Counted from the stretch's first letter, positions 19,450 through 28,663 are shown. The stretch is DNA of 64,000 bases from SMYC01 sp965197495 (GCA_965197495.1 OZ240210.1:8246001-8310000); one strand, 5' to 3'. The notes: generated by a model from the sequence alone, not told the origin. Made by a program: numbers and translations.

Positions 19450-20622
19450 ATGAAGCGCACCATCACCTTCGGGCTGAGCCTCCTGTTGAGCGCGTGCAGA
19501 AACGATCCAGATTCTGAGACTCCCGCTTTCGCAGGGACTGCCTCTTCCGGCGAACGTATCGACTTTTTGGACAAGAGCACCATCGGTGATCCCCCCGCCG
19601 ACCCGCCACCGTGGATCACCAACCTGGCGATCGTCGATCTCGACTAGGACGGCCTTCTCGACGTCGTGCTCTGCGACGCGACGCGGAACCAAGTCGCCTG
19701 GATCCGGCAAGCACCGCTCGGAACGTTCAACGACAGCACATTGAGTGCGCTCGTGATTGCACCTGCCCACGTGACGCCAAGCGACTTCGATCAGGATGGC
19801 AATATCGACCTGCTCATCGCCGAGATGGGGCAGATTCAACCGAACAACGGAAAGATCGGCACCGTGAGCCTACTGGAACAGCGGAGACGGCTCGTTCGAG
19901 CACCACGCTCTCGTCGACGGTGTGGCGCGTGTAACCGACATTCAGCCCGGAGATTTCGACGGCGACGGTGACGTCGACCTCGCGGTCGGCCAGTTCGGCT
20001 ACGACCAGGGCGAGATCCGCTGGATGGAGAACCAGGGCGAGCTTCGCTTCGAGAGCCACCAGCTCCTGAGCTTGCCGGAAACGATTCACGTGCCCGTTGC
20101 CGACATGGATGGCGATGGCTGCGGCTTCGAAAAGCTCTCGAGTTCGACTTCCTTCAGCCGGTGGCGGCACTTGGAGCGGCGCGCCTCGAGACGCTCGCGC
20201 AGGATTGGCAAGGTGTGCTCGACGTCATGACACCGCTTCTTGCCCGCTATCCGCGCTTATCCAAAGCGCACCAGTTCGTCGCGGCGGCGCACGGCGCTCT
20301 GGGGGACAAGGCGCTCTCGGCCCATCACCAGGAGGAGGGTGAATACGGCTCCGCCGTCGAGAGCGAGCTCATGAACGCGTTGAACGAGCTTGCCGTCGCC
20401 GCGATTCTCGACGGCGATCCATCCCGCGCTCCCGATCTTCTTACGAGTAAGTGCGCGCGTTGCCACAATCACGAGCGAATCTACGATCACGACCAAGACC
20501 GCGCGTGGTGGGCGCGTACAGTGAGACGGATGCAACGAGAAGCGGGATGGCAGTGGCTCACGGATGACGAGGCGGCGGCCGTCGTCGCCTATCTCACGGA
20601 CCGAGGTTCCCATGACGAATAA
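19450..20622 (+). pseudogene. FG-GAP/VCBS-repeat protein with TPR-like and cytochrome c motifs, disrupted
   Basis: The gene starts with a lipoprotein-like leader (SLLLSACRND) and FG-GAP calcium-binding repeats (DLDxDGLLDVVLCD, DFDQDGNIDLLIAEMG, DFDGDGDVDLAVGQFG). It carries a TAG at 19645-19647 inside the first repeat, a frameshift near 19870, and an internal deletion near 20120 that joins ADMDGDG to a TPR-like region in another frame. The last part contains CARCH, a c-type haem-binding CxxCH motif, in a small cytochrome-like tail. Three lesions make it a clear pseudogene. A TAAGAT 7 bases before the ATG suggests a leaderless promoter. Confidence 0.75.
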
Positions 20623-20680
20623 GATTTTCTGGATAGCAGCAGCGTTGCTTCTGGTTCGTCCCTCCCCAACCGATAGCTAA
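20612..20680 (+). pseudogene. Signal-peptide remnant of a truncated gene
   Basis: An ATG overlapping the end of the preceding gene opens a 22-codon frame, MTNKIFWIAAALLLVRPSPT..., that looks like a signal peptide and then stops at the 3' end of the antisense kinase gene. The mature protein part is missing. It is most likely the 5' stub of an operon partner of the FG-GAP protein, cut by a deletion. Confidence 0.4.
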
Positions 20681-22497
20681 GGTAAGCGAGCGCGGCGCGC
20701 TTCGTTGCGCACGGTGCGTGCTTCGGCGCGGAAGAGCCAGCGCACAGAGCTCTCGCTTTCCTGCTCAGGAGCTTCGCACATCTCGAGTCCTTCGACCGCG
20801 GCGCGGAGCTTCATGCGGTGGTCGAGGGCGCGGTATTCGCGCGCGGCGTCGTCGAAGATCGCACGCGCCTGGTCGCGCTCACCCGCAGCCAACAGACCGT
20901 AAGCACGCCATAGACGCGAATCCGCACTCTTCTTCCAATGGGCCTCCGCGAGGTCGTGCGCGCCGCGGGCATGCGCGAGCGCCCCGGCATAGTCCCACGC
21001 CTCCGCCTCCACGAACCCATTCTCGGCCGATGGCAGGTCCTGCATGACCAAGGCGAGCAAGGCACGCCCGAGGGTGTTGTCGACGGAACCGTCCGAGCGA
21101 TCGTAGAGACCTGCCGCGAGCTCGACCTCTCCAAGATCGCGCTCGAGATCGGCACGCCTCGAAAACGCGCGCGCTTCACCCATCGGAGCGTCATAGATGT
21201 CGAAGACCGCCGCGGCGGCTTCCATGTCCGCCCGCGCGCGCGACCACTCGCCCAGCTCAGCCGAAATCGAGCCGCGCACGAGAAGCGCAGCGGCTTCACC
21301 CTCGCCGTCTTTCGCTTCCCGCCAGAGGACAACGGCTCTTTCGACCGCTTGGTCCGCCTCCTCGAAATGCCCTCGTTCTAGAAGATCGCGCGCTCGTTCC
21401 AGATTCTCGCGTGCGCGAGCGCTTGTAAGGCTTCGCCGCTCGGATTCGTCGCTTAGCTCCTGAAAGGCGTCGACGAAGCTGCGAATGTCTTGCCAACGAT
21501 ATGCGGCGCCAGCGGTGACCGCGGCCACGAGGATCCACGGAAGTATCCTGCTCGGGGCACTTCGAAGAGCGGGAGAACGGGGCTGTTCCGCGACCTCGAG
21601 CGGAGGGCTGGGCGCCGGGGTCTTCACGTCCAATGTCTTCTCACCGACAGATAGCGCACGCAACGGCGGTTGGCCGTCTAGAGCTCTCGCGAGCTCCTGG
21701 GCGATTTCGTCTCCGTTTTGATACCTCTCCGTCCGGTCCTTCGCCATCATCCGCGCCACGAGCCCATCGAGATCGCGGTGCAACCCTTCGACACATTCGG
21801 AAGGCGGTCTCGCACTCTTGTGGAGCACTTGCTGCGAGATGGTCTCGATGGTCTCACCCGGGAACGGAGCTGCACCCGTAAGAAGGTTGTAGAGAAGCGC
21901 TCCCAGCGAAAAAAGATCGCTTCTCCCATCGACATCCTCACCCTGCAGCTGTTCGGGAGACATGAAAAGAGGCGTGCCGAGAATCGTTTGCGTCGCCGTC
22001 AAATGAGACGTCAGAACTTTGGCAATGCCGAAATCCGCAATCTTGGGAACGCTCGCGGCCGTCAGCAAGATGTTCGCGGGCTTGATGTCGCGATGCACGA
22101 CGCCCTGCGCGTGAGCATAATCGAGAGCATGGGCGAGCGACCGCACGAGAGAGAGCGCCTCTTTCCATGGAATTCGGCCCGTTACGAGCCGGCGGTTCAG
22201 CGAACCTCCCGTCAGAAGCTCCATAGCGATGACGGGAGTTCCGGTCGTCTCGTCGTTGAACGCGTCATGAGTGATGACGATGTTGGGATGCGTGAGCATG
22301 CCCGCGATCTTGGCCTCGAGAAAGAAACTCTCGAGAAACTTTCGGCGCTTTTCCGGGGAGAGCCCCAAAGGGAGATCGACCGTCTTGAGGGCGATGTCAC
22401 GATCGAGGATCGGATCGTAGGCTCGATAGACGATCCCCATCGTCCCGCGACCGAGCTCGCCGCGGATCTCGTAGCGCCCGAAGGAGCGTATCTCCAA
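20677..22497 (-). CDS. Ser/Thr protein kinase with C-terminal TPR-like repeats
   Basis: The 606-residue protein has a complete Hanks-type kinase domain (about 8-265): GELGRGTMGIVYRAYD, IALKTVD, VVHRDIKPANILL, IADFGIAK, GTPLFMSPEQ and DGRSDLFSLGALLYNLLTG. A juxtamembrane linker, one membrane helix (ILPWILVAAVTAGAAY, about 307-323) and an extracytoplasmic helical region of tandem TPR-like repeats rich in Ala/Glu/Arg follow. The start is TTG at 22497; it has little of a ribosome binding site. It is divergent from the FHA gene, and FHA domains bind phospho-Thr, so the pair may work together; this is inference. Confidence 0.88.
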   Translation of the reverse strand: MEIRSFGRYEIRGELGRGTMGIVYRAYDPILDRDIALKTVDLPLGLSPEKRRKFLESFFLEAKIAGMLTHPNIVITHDAFNDETTGTPVIAMELLTGGSLNRRLVTGRIPWKEALSLVRSLAHALDYAHAQGVVHRDIKPANILLTAASVPKIADFGIAKVLTSHLTATQTILGTPLFMSPEQLQGEDVDGRSDLFSLGALLYNLLTGAAPFPGETIETISQQVLHKSARPPSECVEGLHRDLDGLVARMMAKDRTERYQNGDEIAQELARALDGQPPLRALSVGEKTLDVKTPAPSPPLEVAEQPRSPALRSAPSRILPWILVAAVTAGAAYRWQDIRSFVDAFQELSDESERRSLTSARARENLERARDLLERGHFEEADQAVERAVVLWREAKDGEGEAAALLVRGSISAELGEWSRARADMEAAAAVFDIYDAPMGEARAFSRRADLERDLGEVELAAGLYDRSDGSVDNTLGRALLALVMQDLPSAENGFVEAEAWDYAGALAHARGAHDLAEAHWKKSADSRLWRAYGLLAAGERDQARAIFDDAAREYRALDHRMKLRAAVEGLEMCEAPEQESESSVRWLFRAEARTVRNEARRARLP

Positions 22498-22610
22498 GGA
22501 GTGTAGACCTCGTTTGGGTTATTGGACATTAACATTGTAGCAGGTGAGAGGGCGCTCGCCTTTTGCTAAGATAATCTCATCCCTACAATTCACACATCGG
22601 AGGAACTTAC

Positions 22611-23084
22611 ATGGCCCATACTTGCGCCCGATGCAAGAGCCCGATCGACGGGAGCGAAAAGAGCATGACGTGCCCTCGATGCGGGGCTACCCAACCCAAT
22701 CCGGCGTGGACCACGCCTTTTTCGGAGGCAAACGTCCCCACGCTCGAGTCGACAAATTCGAGTGGGGGCTCTCTGTCCAAAAACAAGAAATACGCCATCG
22801 TGATCCTGAATGGAGAAGACCCCGGACGAGTCATCCCGATCGAAAAGCCTCGCGTCGTCATCGGCCGCTCGGACTGCGACATCGTCATCAACGACGCCGA
22901 GCTCTCTCGCCAGCACGCGCTCGTCGCCATTAACGGAACGAGCGCGAGGCTCGAGGACCTCGGTAGCACCAACGGTACCTACGTGGACGAAAAACCCATC
23001 GAGACGCACGAGCTTACCGATAAATCCGAGTTCCGCATTGGCTCGCACGAGCTCTTGTTCGTGATGCGCGATCACGAAAATTAG
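22611..23084 (+). CDS. Zinc-ribbon and FHA-domain protein
   Basis: The 157-residue protein has an N-terminal zinc ribbon (CARCKSPI...CPRCGATQP, two CxxC pairs) and a C-terminal FHA domain (about residues 62-150) with the phospho-Thr-binding residues RVVIGRSDCDIVI, LSRQHALV and LEDLGSTNGTYVDE. FHA domains read phosphothreonine, so a role downstream of the neighbouring Ser/Thr kinase is plausible. GGAGG 7 bases before the ATG and a TAAGAT/GATAAT region at about 22567 form a likely promoter and ribosome binding site. The OmpA-like gene starts 9 bases downstream, so the two form an operon. Confidence 0.9.
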   Translation: MAHTCARCKSPIDGSEKSMTCPRCGATQPNPAWTTPFSEANVPTLESTNSSGGSLSKNKKYAIVILNGEDPGRVIPIEKPRVVIGRSDCDIVINDAELSRQHALVAINGTSARLEDLGSTNGTYVDEKPIETHELTDKSEFRIGSHELLFVMRDHEN

Positions 23085-23093
23085 GAAAAAGCC

Positions 23094-23816
23094 ATGAGTA
23101 GATTTCTGCTGAGCCTCCTCGCCGTCCTGCTCATCGTAGCCTCGGTTTTGGCGGCGGCCTTCGTTCTTTACTACCAGCCGCAGACGAAGGAGCTCGAAGA
23201 CGCGCGGCAGGACGCCAGTCTGGCCCAGGAGCGTGCGGCCCTAAACAGCCGCGTTTCGGACCTCGAGCACTTGCTCGATGAGGTTCGAGCCGAAAGCGAA
23301 GAGCTCGAAGCCGAGGTACAGGCCAAAGAAGCGGTCCTCGCCGAGCTTCAGTCGACCCAGGACGAGCTCGTCGCCGAGCTCGAGCAGGAAATTGCCGACG
23401 GTCAGATTCGAGTCCAAAGGCTGCGCGGTCAACTGCGCGTCGACATGGTGGACGAGATTCTCTTCGACTCCGGCGAAGCGACACTCAAGCCGGAAGGCCA
23501 GACGGTACTGGAGAAAGTCGCTTCCGTCCTCGCGAAGGCGAACCGGACGATTCAAGTCCAGGGACATACGGACAACGTCCCCATCCAAGGCCGTCTCGCT
23601 GAGCGTTTCCCGACGAACTGGGAGCTCTCCGCAACACGCGCCGTCAACGTCGTCCGCTTCCTTCATGAAAAAGCAGGTCTGGATCCAACGACGCTTTCGG
23701 CCACGGGGCTCTCGGAGTACCGCCCGAGCGAGAGCAACGACACCGACTCCGGTCGTCAGAAAAACCGCCGCATCGAGATTCTACTCGTGCCGCCCTACGA
23801 GCCCGACCCCGAATAG
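23094..23816 (+). CDS. OmpA/MotB-like peptidoglycan-binding membrane protein
   Basis: The 240-residue product has one N-terminal membrane helix (about 3-24), a long acidic coiled coil (residues 30-110) and a C-terminal OmpA-like domain. The latter has ILFDSGEATLKPEG, IQVQGHTDNVPIQG, NWELSATRAVNVVRFL and ESNDTDSGRQKNRRIEI, the conserved Asp and Arg that bind diaminopimelate. It is probably an inner-membrane anchor reaching the cell wall, as MotB or TolR-like stator proteins do; no motor partner is nearby. It is co-transcribed with the FHA protein. Confidence 0.88.
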   Translation: MSRFLLSLLAVLLIVASVLAAAFVLYYQPQTKELEDARQDASLAQERAALNSRVSDLEHLLDEVRAESEELEAEVQAKEAVLAELQSTQDELVAELEQEIADGQIRVQRLRGQLRVDMVDEILFDSGEATLKPEGQTVLEKVASVLAKANRTIQVQGHTDNVPIQGRLAERFPTNWELSATRAVNVVRFLHEKAGLDPTTLSATGLSEYRPSESNDTDSGRQKNRRIEILLVPPYEPDPE

Positions 23817-23817
23817 A

Positions 23818-23930
23818 CCCAGCCTGAAACGCGTTCGATCAAAACGACGGTGGCGTCGTCATCGAGGGGACGGCCCTCCGCAGTCGGTCCATGATTCCGT
23901 CGAGCACTTCTGGCGGGCCTCGACGAGTAT
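23818..23930 (-). pseudogene. C-terminal remnant of a PP2C/SpoIIE-type phosphatase
   Basis: Read on the minus strand, this gap contains VLDGIMDRLRRA and, after a frame change, GRPLDDDATVVLIERV, the terminal metal-binding DDDATVVLI motif of PP2C-type phosphatases. Only about 35 residues remain and the frame is broken. A phosphatase would be a logical partner of the kinase/FHA cluster, so this may be the last trace of a lost antagonist. Confidence 0.45.
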
Positions 23931-24595
23931 CAACTGATATCGGTGATGACCCAGCGCCCGATGGGGCTGAGGTTTCGTTCCGCGTCGAAGATATTGAACT
24001 TTTGCAGCGTGAACGTATGGGTCTTTTCGGTCGTCCCGTCGTTGACCCTGAGCGTCAGCTCCTTCCCTGAGACTTCGCCCACGAACTTCGCATTGACCCT
24101 GACATTCACCGAGAGGCCGGCGGCCAAACGCAGGTGACTGATCTCTTGACCCAAATCGATCGCAGCGCGGTCGCCCTCTTCCTGCTTGCTACGCCTCTCT
24201 TCCCATTGCTTCTGGAATTCCGCCATCTCTCCCGCGAACTGGTATTCCGGCTCGTCCTTACGCTTGGCCTCGTACTCTTCGAAGGCGCTCTTGTGATCTT
24301 GCACGAAGAACGCGTTCTTCTCGATCATCTGCCTGCGCTCACGCGAGAGCTCGGACCTTTTGTCGTCGAGCTCCGGGAGCGCGAAAGGCTCAATCGACGT
24401 CGGACCGACCTCGACGATCTCCCAAGATACGACCTCTCCCGGAAATTCTACCACTGAGACGGCTTTGGCGGCAGATTCGTTTCCGCTTTGGATGGCGGCC
24501 AAGAACGCATTAACGACCTCGTCTTCGCCACCCGAGCAAGACACCCCCAAGAGGATGACCAAGAGCCCTGCACGCTTTGTTTGCCTGAGCATCAT
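23930..24595 (-). CDS. Lipoprotein of unknown function
   Basis: The 221-residue protein has a lipoprotein signal (LLVILLGVSCSGG; lipidated Cys about 20). A central charged, coiled-coil-like stretch (about 75-135, KSAFEEYEAKRKDEPEYQF) and a C-terminal beta region ending NLSPIGRWVITDIS follow. No family is recognised. AGGAGGAGA immediately precedes two adjacent ATGs at 24595 and 24592; either may be used. Confidence 0.65.
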   Translation of the reverse strand: MMLRQTKRAGLLVILLGVSCSGGEDEVVNAFLAAIQSGNESAAKAVSVVEFPGEVVSWEIVEVGPTSIEPFALPELDDKRSELSRERRQMIEKNAFFVQDHKSAFEEYEAKRKDEPEYQFAGEMAEFQKQWEERRSKQEEGDRAAIDLGQEISHLRLAAGLSVNVRVNAKFVGEVSGKELTLRVNDGTTEKTHTFTLQKFNIFDAERNLSPIGRWVITDIS

Positions 24596-24810
24596 TCTCC
24601 TCCTTGTTCGGCAGGTCGTTCCCCGAACCTTCGAAGTCGCCCTGGCGGTTGAGGTCAGTGGGTCGATGGGCTGCCCTCTTGCGTCTTCAGGAGCTACGGT
24701 GCCGGAGATCGTGGGCGCCGAGGCGAAGTGCGGGTCGACCGCTACGCCAATCCTATTCCCGCGCTCGCCCCGGCGCAAGCTCTGCTGCCCGAGGTGGCTC
24801 AGGCGCTCCG

Positions 24811-25383
24811 TCAAGCCCAGACGACGAGCGCATAACCGATGTAGAACGCGTAGCACGCGAGGATCAGGCCCAGAAAAACGCGAGGGCCGCGTCGGGGGTA
24901 TTGTTTGAAAAGCACGGCCGCTCCAACGACGACCACGACCATCTCGATCGTGGTGACGATGCCGCCATAGTGGCGGGGGTCCCAATAAGAGACGGGACTT
25001 TGAAAGCGCCAATCCGAGAATGGAAACAAATGTCGGTGCGCGTCTTCGCGATGGAGAGCGAGATCGCAGACGGCGTGGAGCATCATGCTTAGGAAGAGTG
25101 CCGCGGCGCTTGGGCGCGCGAGCCGGCGCGCCACGAGCACGCCGAGTGCGAGAAGCGGCAAGGAGTTGAAAATGTCAAAAAAGGCTTGCCAGCCAAGATC
25201 GTTATAGGACTCGGCCCAGATCACGCGCGCCGGTGTTTTTAGCCAACCCTTCTCATAGGCGTAGAACACGAACAACGGTAAGTCCGGCAATATAGCGCCG
25301 AACGCGACCGGCGCGAAAAGAGACCGACGATCGCGTTTTCCTAGAATGAGCAGGTTGACTACGGCATGGCCCGGCGTGTTCAC
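24811..25383 (-). CDS. Multi-pass membrane protein, YdjM/DUF457-like
   Basis: The 190-residue protein starts NTPGHAVVNLLILGKRD and has four to five hydrophobic segments. His/Asp-rich loops (HAVCDLALHREDAHRHLFPFSDWRF, split by short spacing) resemble the membrane-bound metal-dependent hydrolase-like family; no activity is established for it. Its ATG overlaps the stop of the glycosylase gene upstream (25380-25383), indicating translational coupling. The 215 bases downstream, up to the lipoprotein gene, show no recognised coding sequence. Confidence 0.6.
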   Translation of the reverse strand: MNTPGHAVVNLLILGKRDRRSLFAPVAFGAILPDLPLFVFYAYEKGWLKTPARVIWAESYNDLGWQAFFDIFNSLPLLALGVLVARRLARPSAAALFLSMMLHAVCDLALHREDAHRHLFPFSDWRFQSPVSYWDPRHYGGIVTTIEMVVVVVGAAVLFKQYPRRGPRVFLGLILACYAFYIGYALVVWA

Positions 25384-26294
25384 GATCCTCTCCGTGCGAA
25401 CTCGGCATAAGCGTAGATGAGCGCGAGCCCTCGATAAGGACGCCAGCGTTCCGCGAAGAGACGCATCTCCTCTTCTTTCGCCGCGCCTTCATGCCCGAGC
25501 ATCTCTCGCGCCAAATACTTCACGACGCCGAGATCCCCGCCGGGAAAGATATCCATGCGAGCACCCCCTCGAAGAAGCGCGAACTCCGCGGTCCATCGTC
25601 CCACACCTTTGAACGACATCAGAGACTCGACGGCCTTCTCGTCGTCCATGGTGCCGATCGCTCCGTCAGAGATCTCCCCTGCCTCGAACGCTCTCGCCAG
25701 CCCGATGAGTGTCGAGGCTTTAGCACGGCTCAATCGAAACCCGCGAAGCTCCGTCTCGGAGAGTGCGGCAAAACGACGGGTCGTGGGAAACGCGAAATAG
25801 CGCGCGCCCTCGAGACGAGCACTTCGCCCGTAGCGCCGCACGAGCTCCCAAAGGATATCGTGTGCGAGCGTCAAGTTGATTTGCTGAGACAGCACGATCT
25901 GGATTAGCGTGTCCCAAAACCGCAAACGCCCGGCAACGCGCAAGCCAAAGTGTTCGCGGATCATGGGCCCGAGCAACGGGTCGTCCCGAAAGCGTAGGTA
26001 GAAAGGTCGAACGTCGGTCGAGGTACCGAGGACGCGATCGAGCACCTCGGCCGCCGCGGTCCGAGCTTCCTGAGATCGCGCGGCATCACCGTGGAGCTTT
26101 AGCCGAAGCGTGGCTCGTGACGGAGACCCTTCTTGGCGGACTTGCAAAAGGAGCGGCTTGAGGTTCACGAAGAGAAGCCGGCGAAACACGCCGTCTTCGA
26201 AGCGATCGACACGTTCGGGAAAACGTACGAGACGCGCGGCCGTACGGGCGAGCGAGTAGGGCCGGCGAGGGATCACCTTGTAACGCACCGCCAT
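25380..26294 (-). CDS. DNA-3-methyladenine glycosylase II (AlkA-like, HhH-GPD)
   Basis: This base-excision repair enzyme removes alkylated purines. The 304-residue protein has an N-terminal AlkA-type domain and the HhH-GPD core: WDTLIQIVLSQQIN, LMSFKGVGRWTAEFALLRG (helix-hairpin-helix) and the catalytic Asp in MDIFPGGDLGVVKY. The length and order match AlkA rather than the shorter endonuclease III group. Lacking an Ada domain, it is a stand-alone glycosylase. It overlaps the downstream membrane protein gene by 4 bases. Confidence 0.9.
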   Translation of the reverse strand: MAVRYKVIPRRPYSLARTAARLVRFPERVDRFEDGVFRRLLFVNLKPLLLQVRQEGSPSRATLRLKLHGDAARSQEARTAAAEVLDRVLGTSTDVRPFYLRFRDDPLLGPMIREHFGLRVAGRLRFWDTLIQIVLSQQINLTLAHDILWELVRRYGRSARLEGARYFAFPTTRRFAALSETELRGFRLSRAKASTLIGLARAFEAGEISDGAIGTMDDEKAVESLMSFKGVGRWTAEFALLRGGARMDIFPGGDLGVVKYLAREMLGHEGAAKEEEMRLFAERWRPYRGLALIYAYAEFARRGS

Positions 26295-26445
26295 GGCGGG
26301 AGAGCTTATCGCAAAGAGGAGGAACTTTCCCCCCGCTTCGTTCGTCTAACATAGAAAGAGACAGAAAAAAGCAAAGGTAGGCAGAAATGTACGCACACAA
26401 TACGTTCGCCAAAAGAAGGCGCGACGGTTGGGCCGAGAGGCAGCA

Positions 26446-26531
26446 CTATTTCCGGCGCCTCACCGAGCAAACGCGGGTGAGACAGACAAGAATCAGAAAG
26501 CCAACGCCGATAAAGGCGCCGACTAATTTTC
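26446..26531 (-). pseudogene. 3' remnant of a membrane-protein gene at the ISL3 border
   Basis: On the minus strand the flank of the ISL3 deletion derivative reads KLVGAFIGVGFLILVCLTRVC then SVRRRK and a stop, a plausible C-terminal membrane helix with a basic tail. The upstream part is cut off by the element and is not found on its other side, so host DNA was lost at this border. Confidence 0.35.
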
Positions 26532-27291
26532 GCCTCTCCTGCCATTTCAGTGGATCCTCTCGAGGGTGAGACCGCCACAGTTTAGGTAGACGAGACTGAT
26601 GAGAGCTTCGGCAGAGTGGAGTCCAAAGCTGCGGTGGCTCAGCAGCCGGATTTTGTTGTTCATTCCTTCGAGTCGGCCGTTGCTGAGTCTCCACGTGACC
26701 CACGCGATGACGCCATCGAAGTGGCTGCGGATCATCTTCGCCGCGCGTTTGACGGGCTCTATCCTTGAGCTCATAGCGCGCCGCAGCCATCCTCGGAGAA
26801 ACGCGCATCGCGGGAACGCTCTTTTCTCTTTCGGAAAAAAAGATTCTAGCGTTCTCGCCGATGCGCATCTACACATGGCTTACCCTCTCAACCCACGGGC
26901 CTCACCAAATGCCACTGCCCCTCAGCGGGAGACGAGGCTGTGGGAAACGCCTCCACGGTTCTGGTCGTTCAGACCTTGCTCACGACTGAGTTCTCTTCGA
27001 AGCCTGGAAGGGCGTTTTCCATAGCCTCCACTAATCGAGCCCCCCCTTCCTTATTCCATATGAATTAATCTTTCTTGTATATATATCAGGAGGGGCCTGT
27101 GGGCGCTCGTGGGAAACGCGAAGCGTTTTCCAAGCGATTGTGGAAAACGCCGCTCCACGTTTGTACGTGCTCACAACCTTTCCCTAAACGCCTCTCTCGC
27201 CCGGAGTTTCCGGCGTTTTCCACAATCGCGGCAGCGTCCATAGGCCATGCCCTCTAACACAAATCAGATCCCCCGAAACGACAGGAGAACC
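26532..27291 (-). mobile_element. ISL3-family element, internal-deletion derivative (copy A)
   Basis: This copy is 760 bp long against 1,714-1,719 bp for full-size copies without the MITE. Both ends are intact (GCCTCTCCTGCCATTTC at the left and the complement of GGTTCTCCTGTCGTTTC at the right), as is the long non-coding leader. The middle of the transposase is deleted between the first codons and the last ~90, joined near 26795-26800. The flanking octamers differ (TAATTTTC and TTTTTTTG), so there is no target duplication; a deletion or recombination has changed one side. It is a MITE-like, non-autonomous form. Confidence 0.88.
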
Positions 27292-27301
27292 TTTTTTTGT
27301 T

Positions 27302-27307
27302 TAGAAT
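27302..27307 (+). promoter_or_regulatory. -10-like hexamer, probably leaderless promoter
   Basis: TAGAAT ends 6 bases before the ATG at 27314, the same spacing as at 13498-13503. It lies 10 bases outside the ISL3 element end, so the -35 region would be formed by element sequence. No ribosome binding site is present. Confidence 0.45.
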
Positions 27308-27313
27308 CGAAGA

Positions 27314-28663
27314 ATGAAGGACCTTCTTTCTGACGCACTCACGCGCTCCGTCGACTATCTGAACGGCCTTTCCGATCGCCCGGTCGAGCCAAGACCCGAC
27401 GCGATCGCAAAGTTGGAAGCTTTCGGAGGCGCGCTACCGGACGCGCCCACCGCTCCCAAGGAAGTGTTGCAACGACTCGACGAATGGGGATCGCCTGCCA
27501 CGATCGCGAATGCCGGACCTCGATATTTTGGATTCGTGACCGGCGGAGCACTCCCCGCGAGTTTGGCCGCGAATTGGCTCGCGGGTGCGTGGGATCAAAA
27601 CGCATATTTCGTCATCGGCTCGCCTGTCGCCGCCGCGATCGAGGACACCGCGCTCGCATGGGTTCGCGAGATTCTGGATCTACCGGAGAGCTGGGGCGGC
27701 GGCTTCGTCACGGGGACGACCATGGGCAACTTTTCCGGCTTAGCCGCAGGGCGACACGCGGTTCTAGAAAAAGCCGGATGGGACGTCGAGGCGCAGGGAC
27801 TCTTCGGTGCTCCCGAAGTTCAAGTCGTCGTGGGGGCGGAAGCCCATACGACTCTATTGCAAGCGCTCGCACTCGTCGGCTTCGGCCGAGAGCGCGTGGT
27901 CAAAGTGCCCGTCGACAGACAAGGACGGATGCGCGCGGACAGGCTTCCGAAGTTACGCCCGCCAAGCATCGTCTGCCTGCAAGCTGGGAACGTCAACACA
28001 GGAAGCTTCGACCCCGTCGCGGAGATTGCGGCACGCGCACGAGACGCGGGAGCGTGGATCCATCTCGATGGTGCGTTCGGTCTGTGGGCAGCAGCCTCGC
28101 CTGAGACACGTCACCTCACCGAGGGCATCGCCGACGTTGATTCCATCGCGACGGATCTTCACAAATGGCTCAACGTACCCTATGACAACGGGCTCGCACT
28201 TTATCGTGACCCGGAGGCCGCGCGCCAAGCGCTCTCGATTACGGCAGCCTATTTGCCGAAAGGGGAAGAGCGCCAGCCTTGCGACTACACGCCTGAGTCC
28301 TCGCGGCGTGCCCGCGGCGTAGAGATCTGGGCGGCACTCTTATCTCTGGGGCGCTCGGGCCTGCGAGAGCTCATCGAGCGCCATTGCCGCTTCGCGCGCC
28401 GTTTCGCGGACGGCCTCCACGGCGCGGGCTACGAGATCCTCAACGACATCGTGCTCAACCAAGTGCTCGTCTCCTTCGGAAGCGACGAGCAGACCGCGCG
28501 CGTCATCGCCGCGGTTCAGGAAGAGGGCACGTGCTGGTGCAGCGGCACAACCTGGAGAGGCCGGGGCGCGATGCGCATCAGCGTCTCGTCCTGGGCAACG
28601 ACTGAAGAGGACGTCGAAAAGAGCCTCGAAGCCATTGAGCGCGTCGCGAAGGCGATCTCATAA
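27314..28663 (+). CDS. PLP-dependent decarboxylase
   Basis: The 449-residue protein belongs to the group II PLP decarboxylase/aminotransferase-fold enzymes: GGFVTGTTMGNFSGLAAGRH, WIHLDGAFGLWAA (PLP-ring Asp) and TDLHKWLNVPYDNGLAL with the Schiff-base Lys. Its C-terminal GTCWCSGTTWRGRGAMRISVSSW differs from the 13.5-kb paralogue, so a different substrate is likely. The start codon is only 22 bases from the ISL3 element, whose insertion or deletion may have replaced the original promoter. Confidence 0.88.
   Translation: MKDLLSDALTRSVDYLNGLSDRPVEPRPDAIAKLEAFGGALPDAPTAPKEVLQRLDEWGSPATIANAGPRYFGFVTGGALPASLAANWLAGAWDQNAYFVIGSPVAAAIEDTALAWVREILDLPESWGGGFVTGTTMGNFSGLAAGRHAVLEKAGWDVEAQGLFGAPEVQVVVGAEAHTTLLQALALVGFGRERVVKVPVDRQGRMRADRLPKLRPPSIVCLQAGNVNTGSFDPVAEIAARARDAGAWIHLDGAFGLWAAASPETRHLTEGIADVDSIATDLHKWLNVPYDNGLALYRDPEAARQALSITAAYLPKGEERQPCDYTPESSRRARGVEIWAALLSLGRSGLRELIERHCRFARRFADGLHGAGYEILNDIVLNQVLVSFGSDEQTARVIAAVQEEGTCWCSGTTWRGRGAMRISVSSWATTEEDVEKSLEAIERVAKAIS

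Noticed and set aside
24596..24810. Possible gene between the lipoprotein and the YdjM-like membrane protein
   Set aside because: All frames were read; none shows a start with a ribosome binding site or recognisable motifs.
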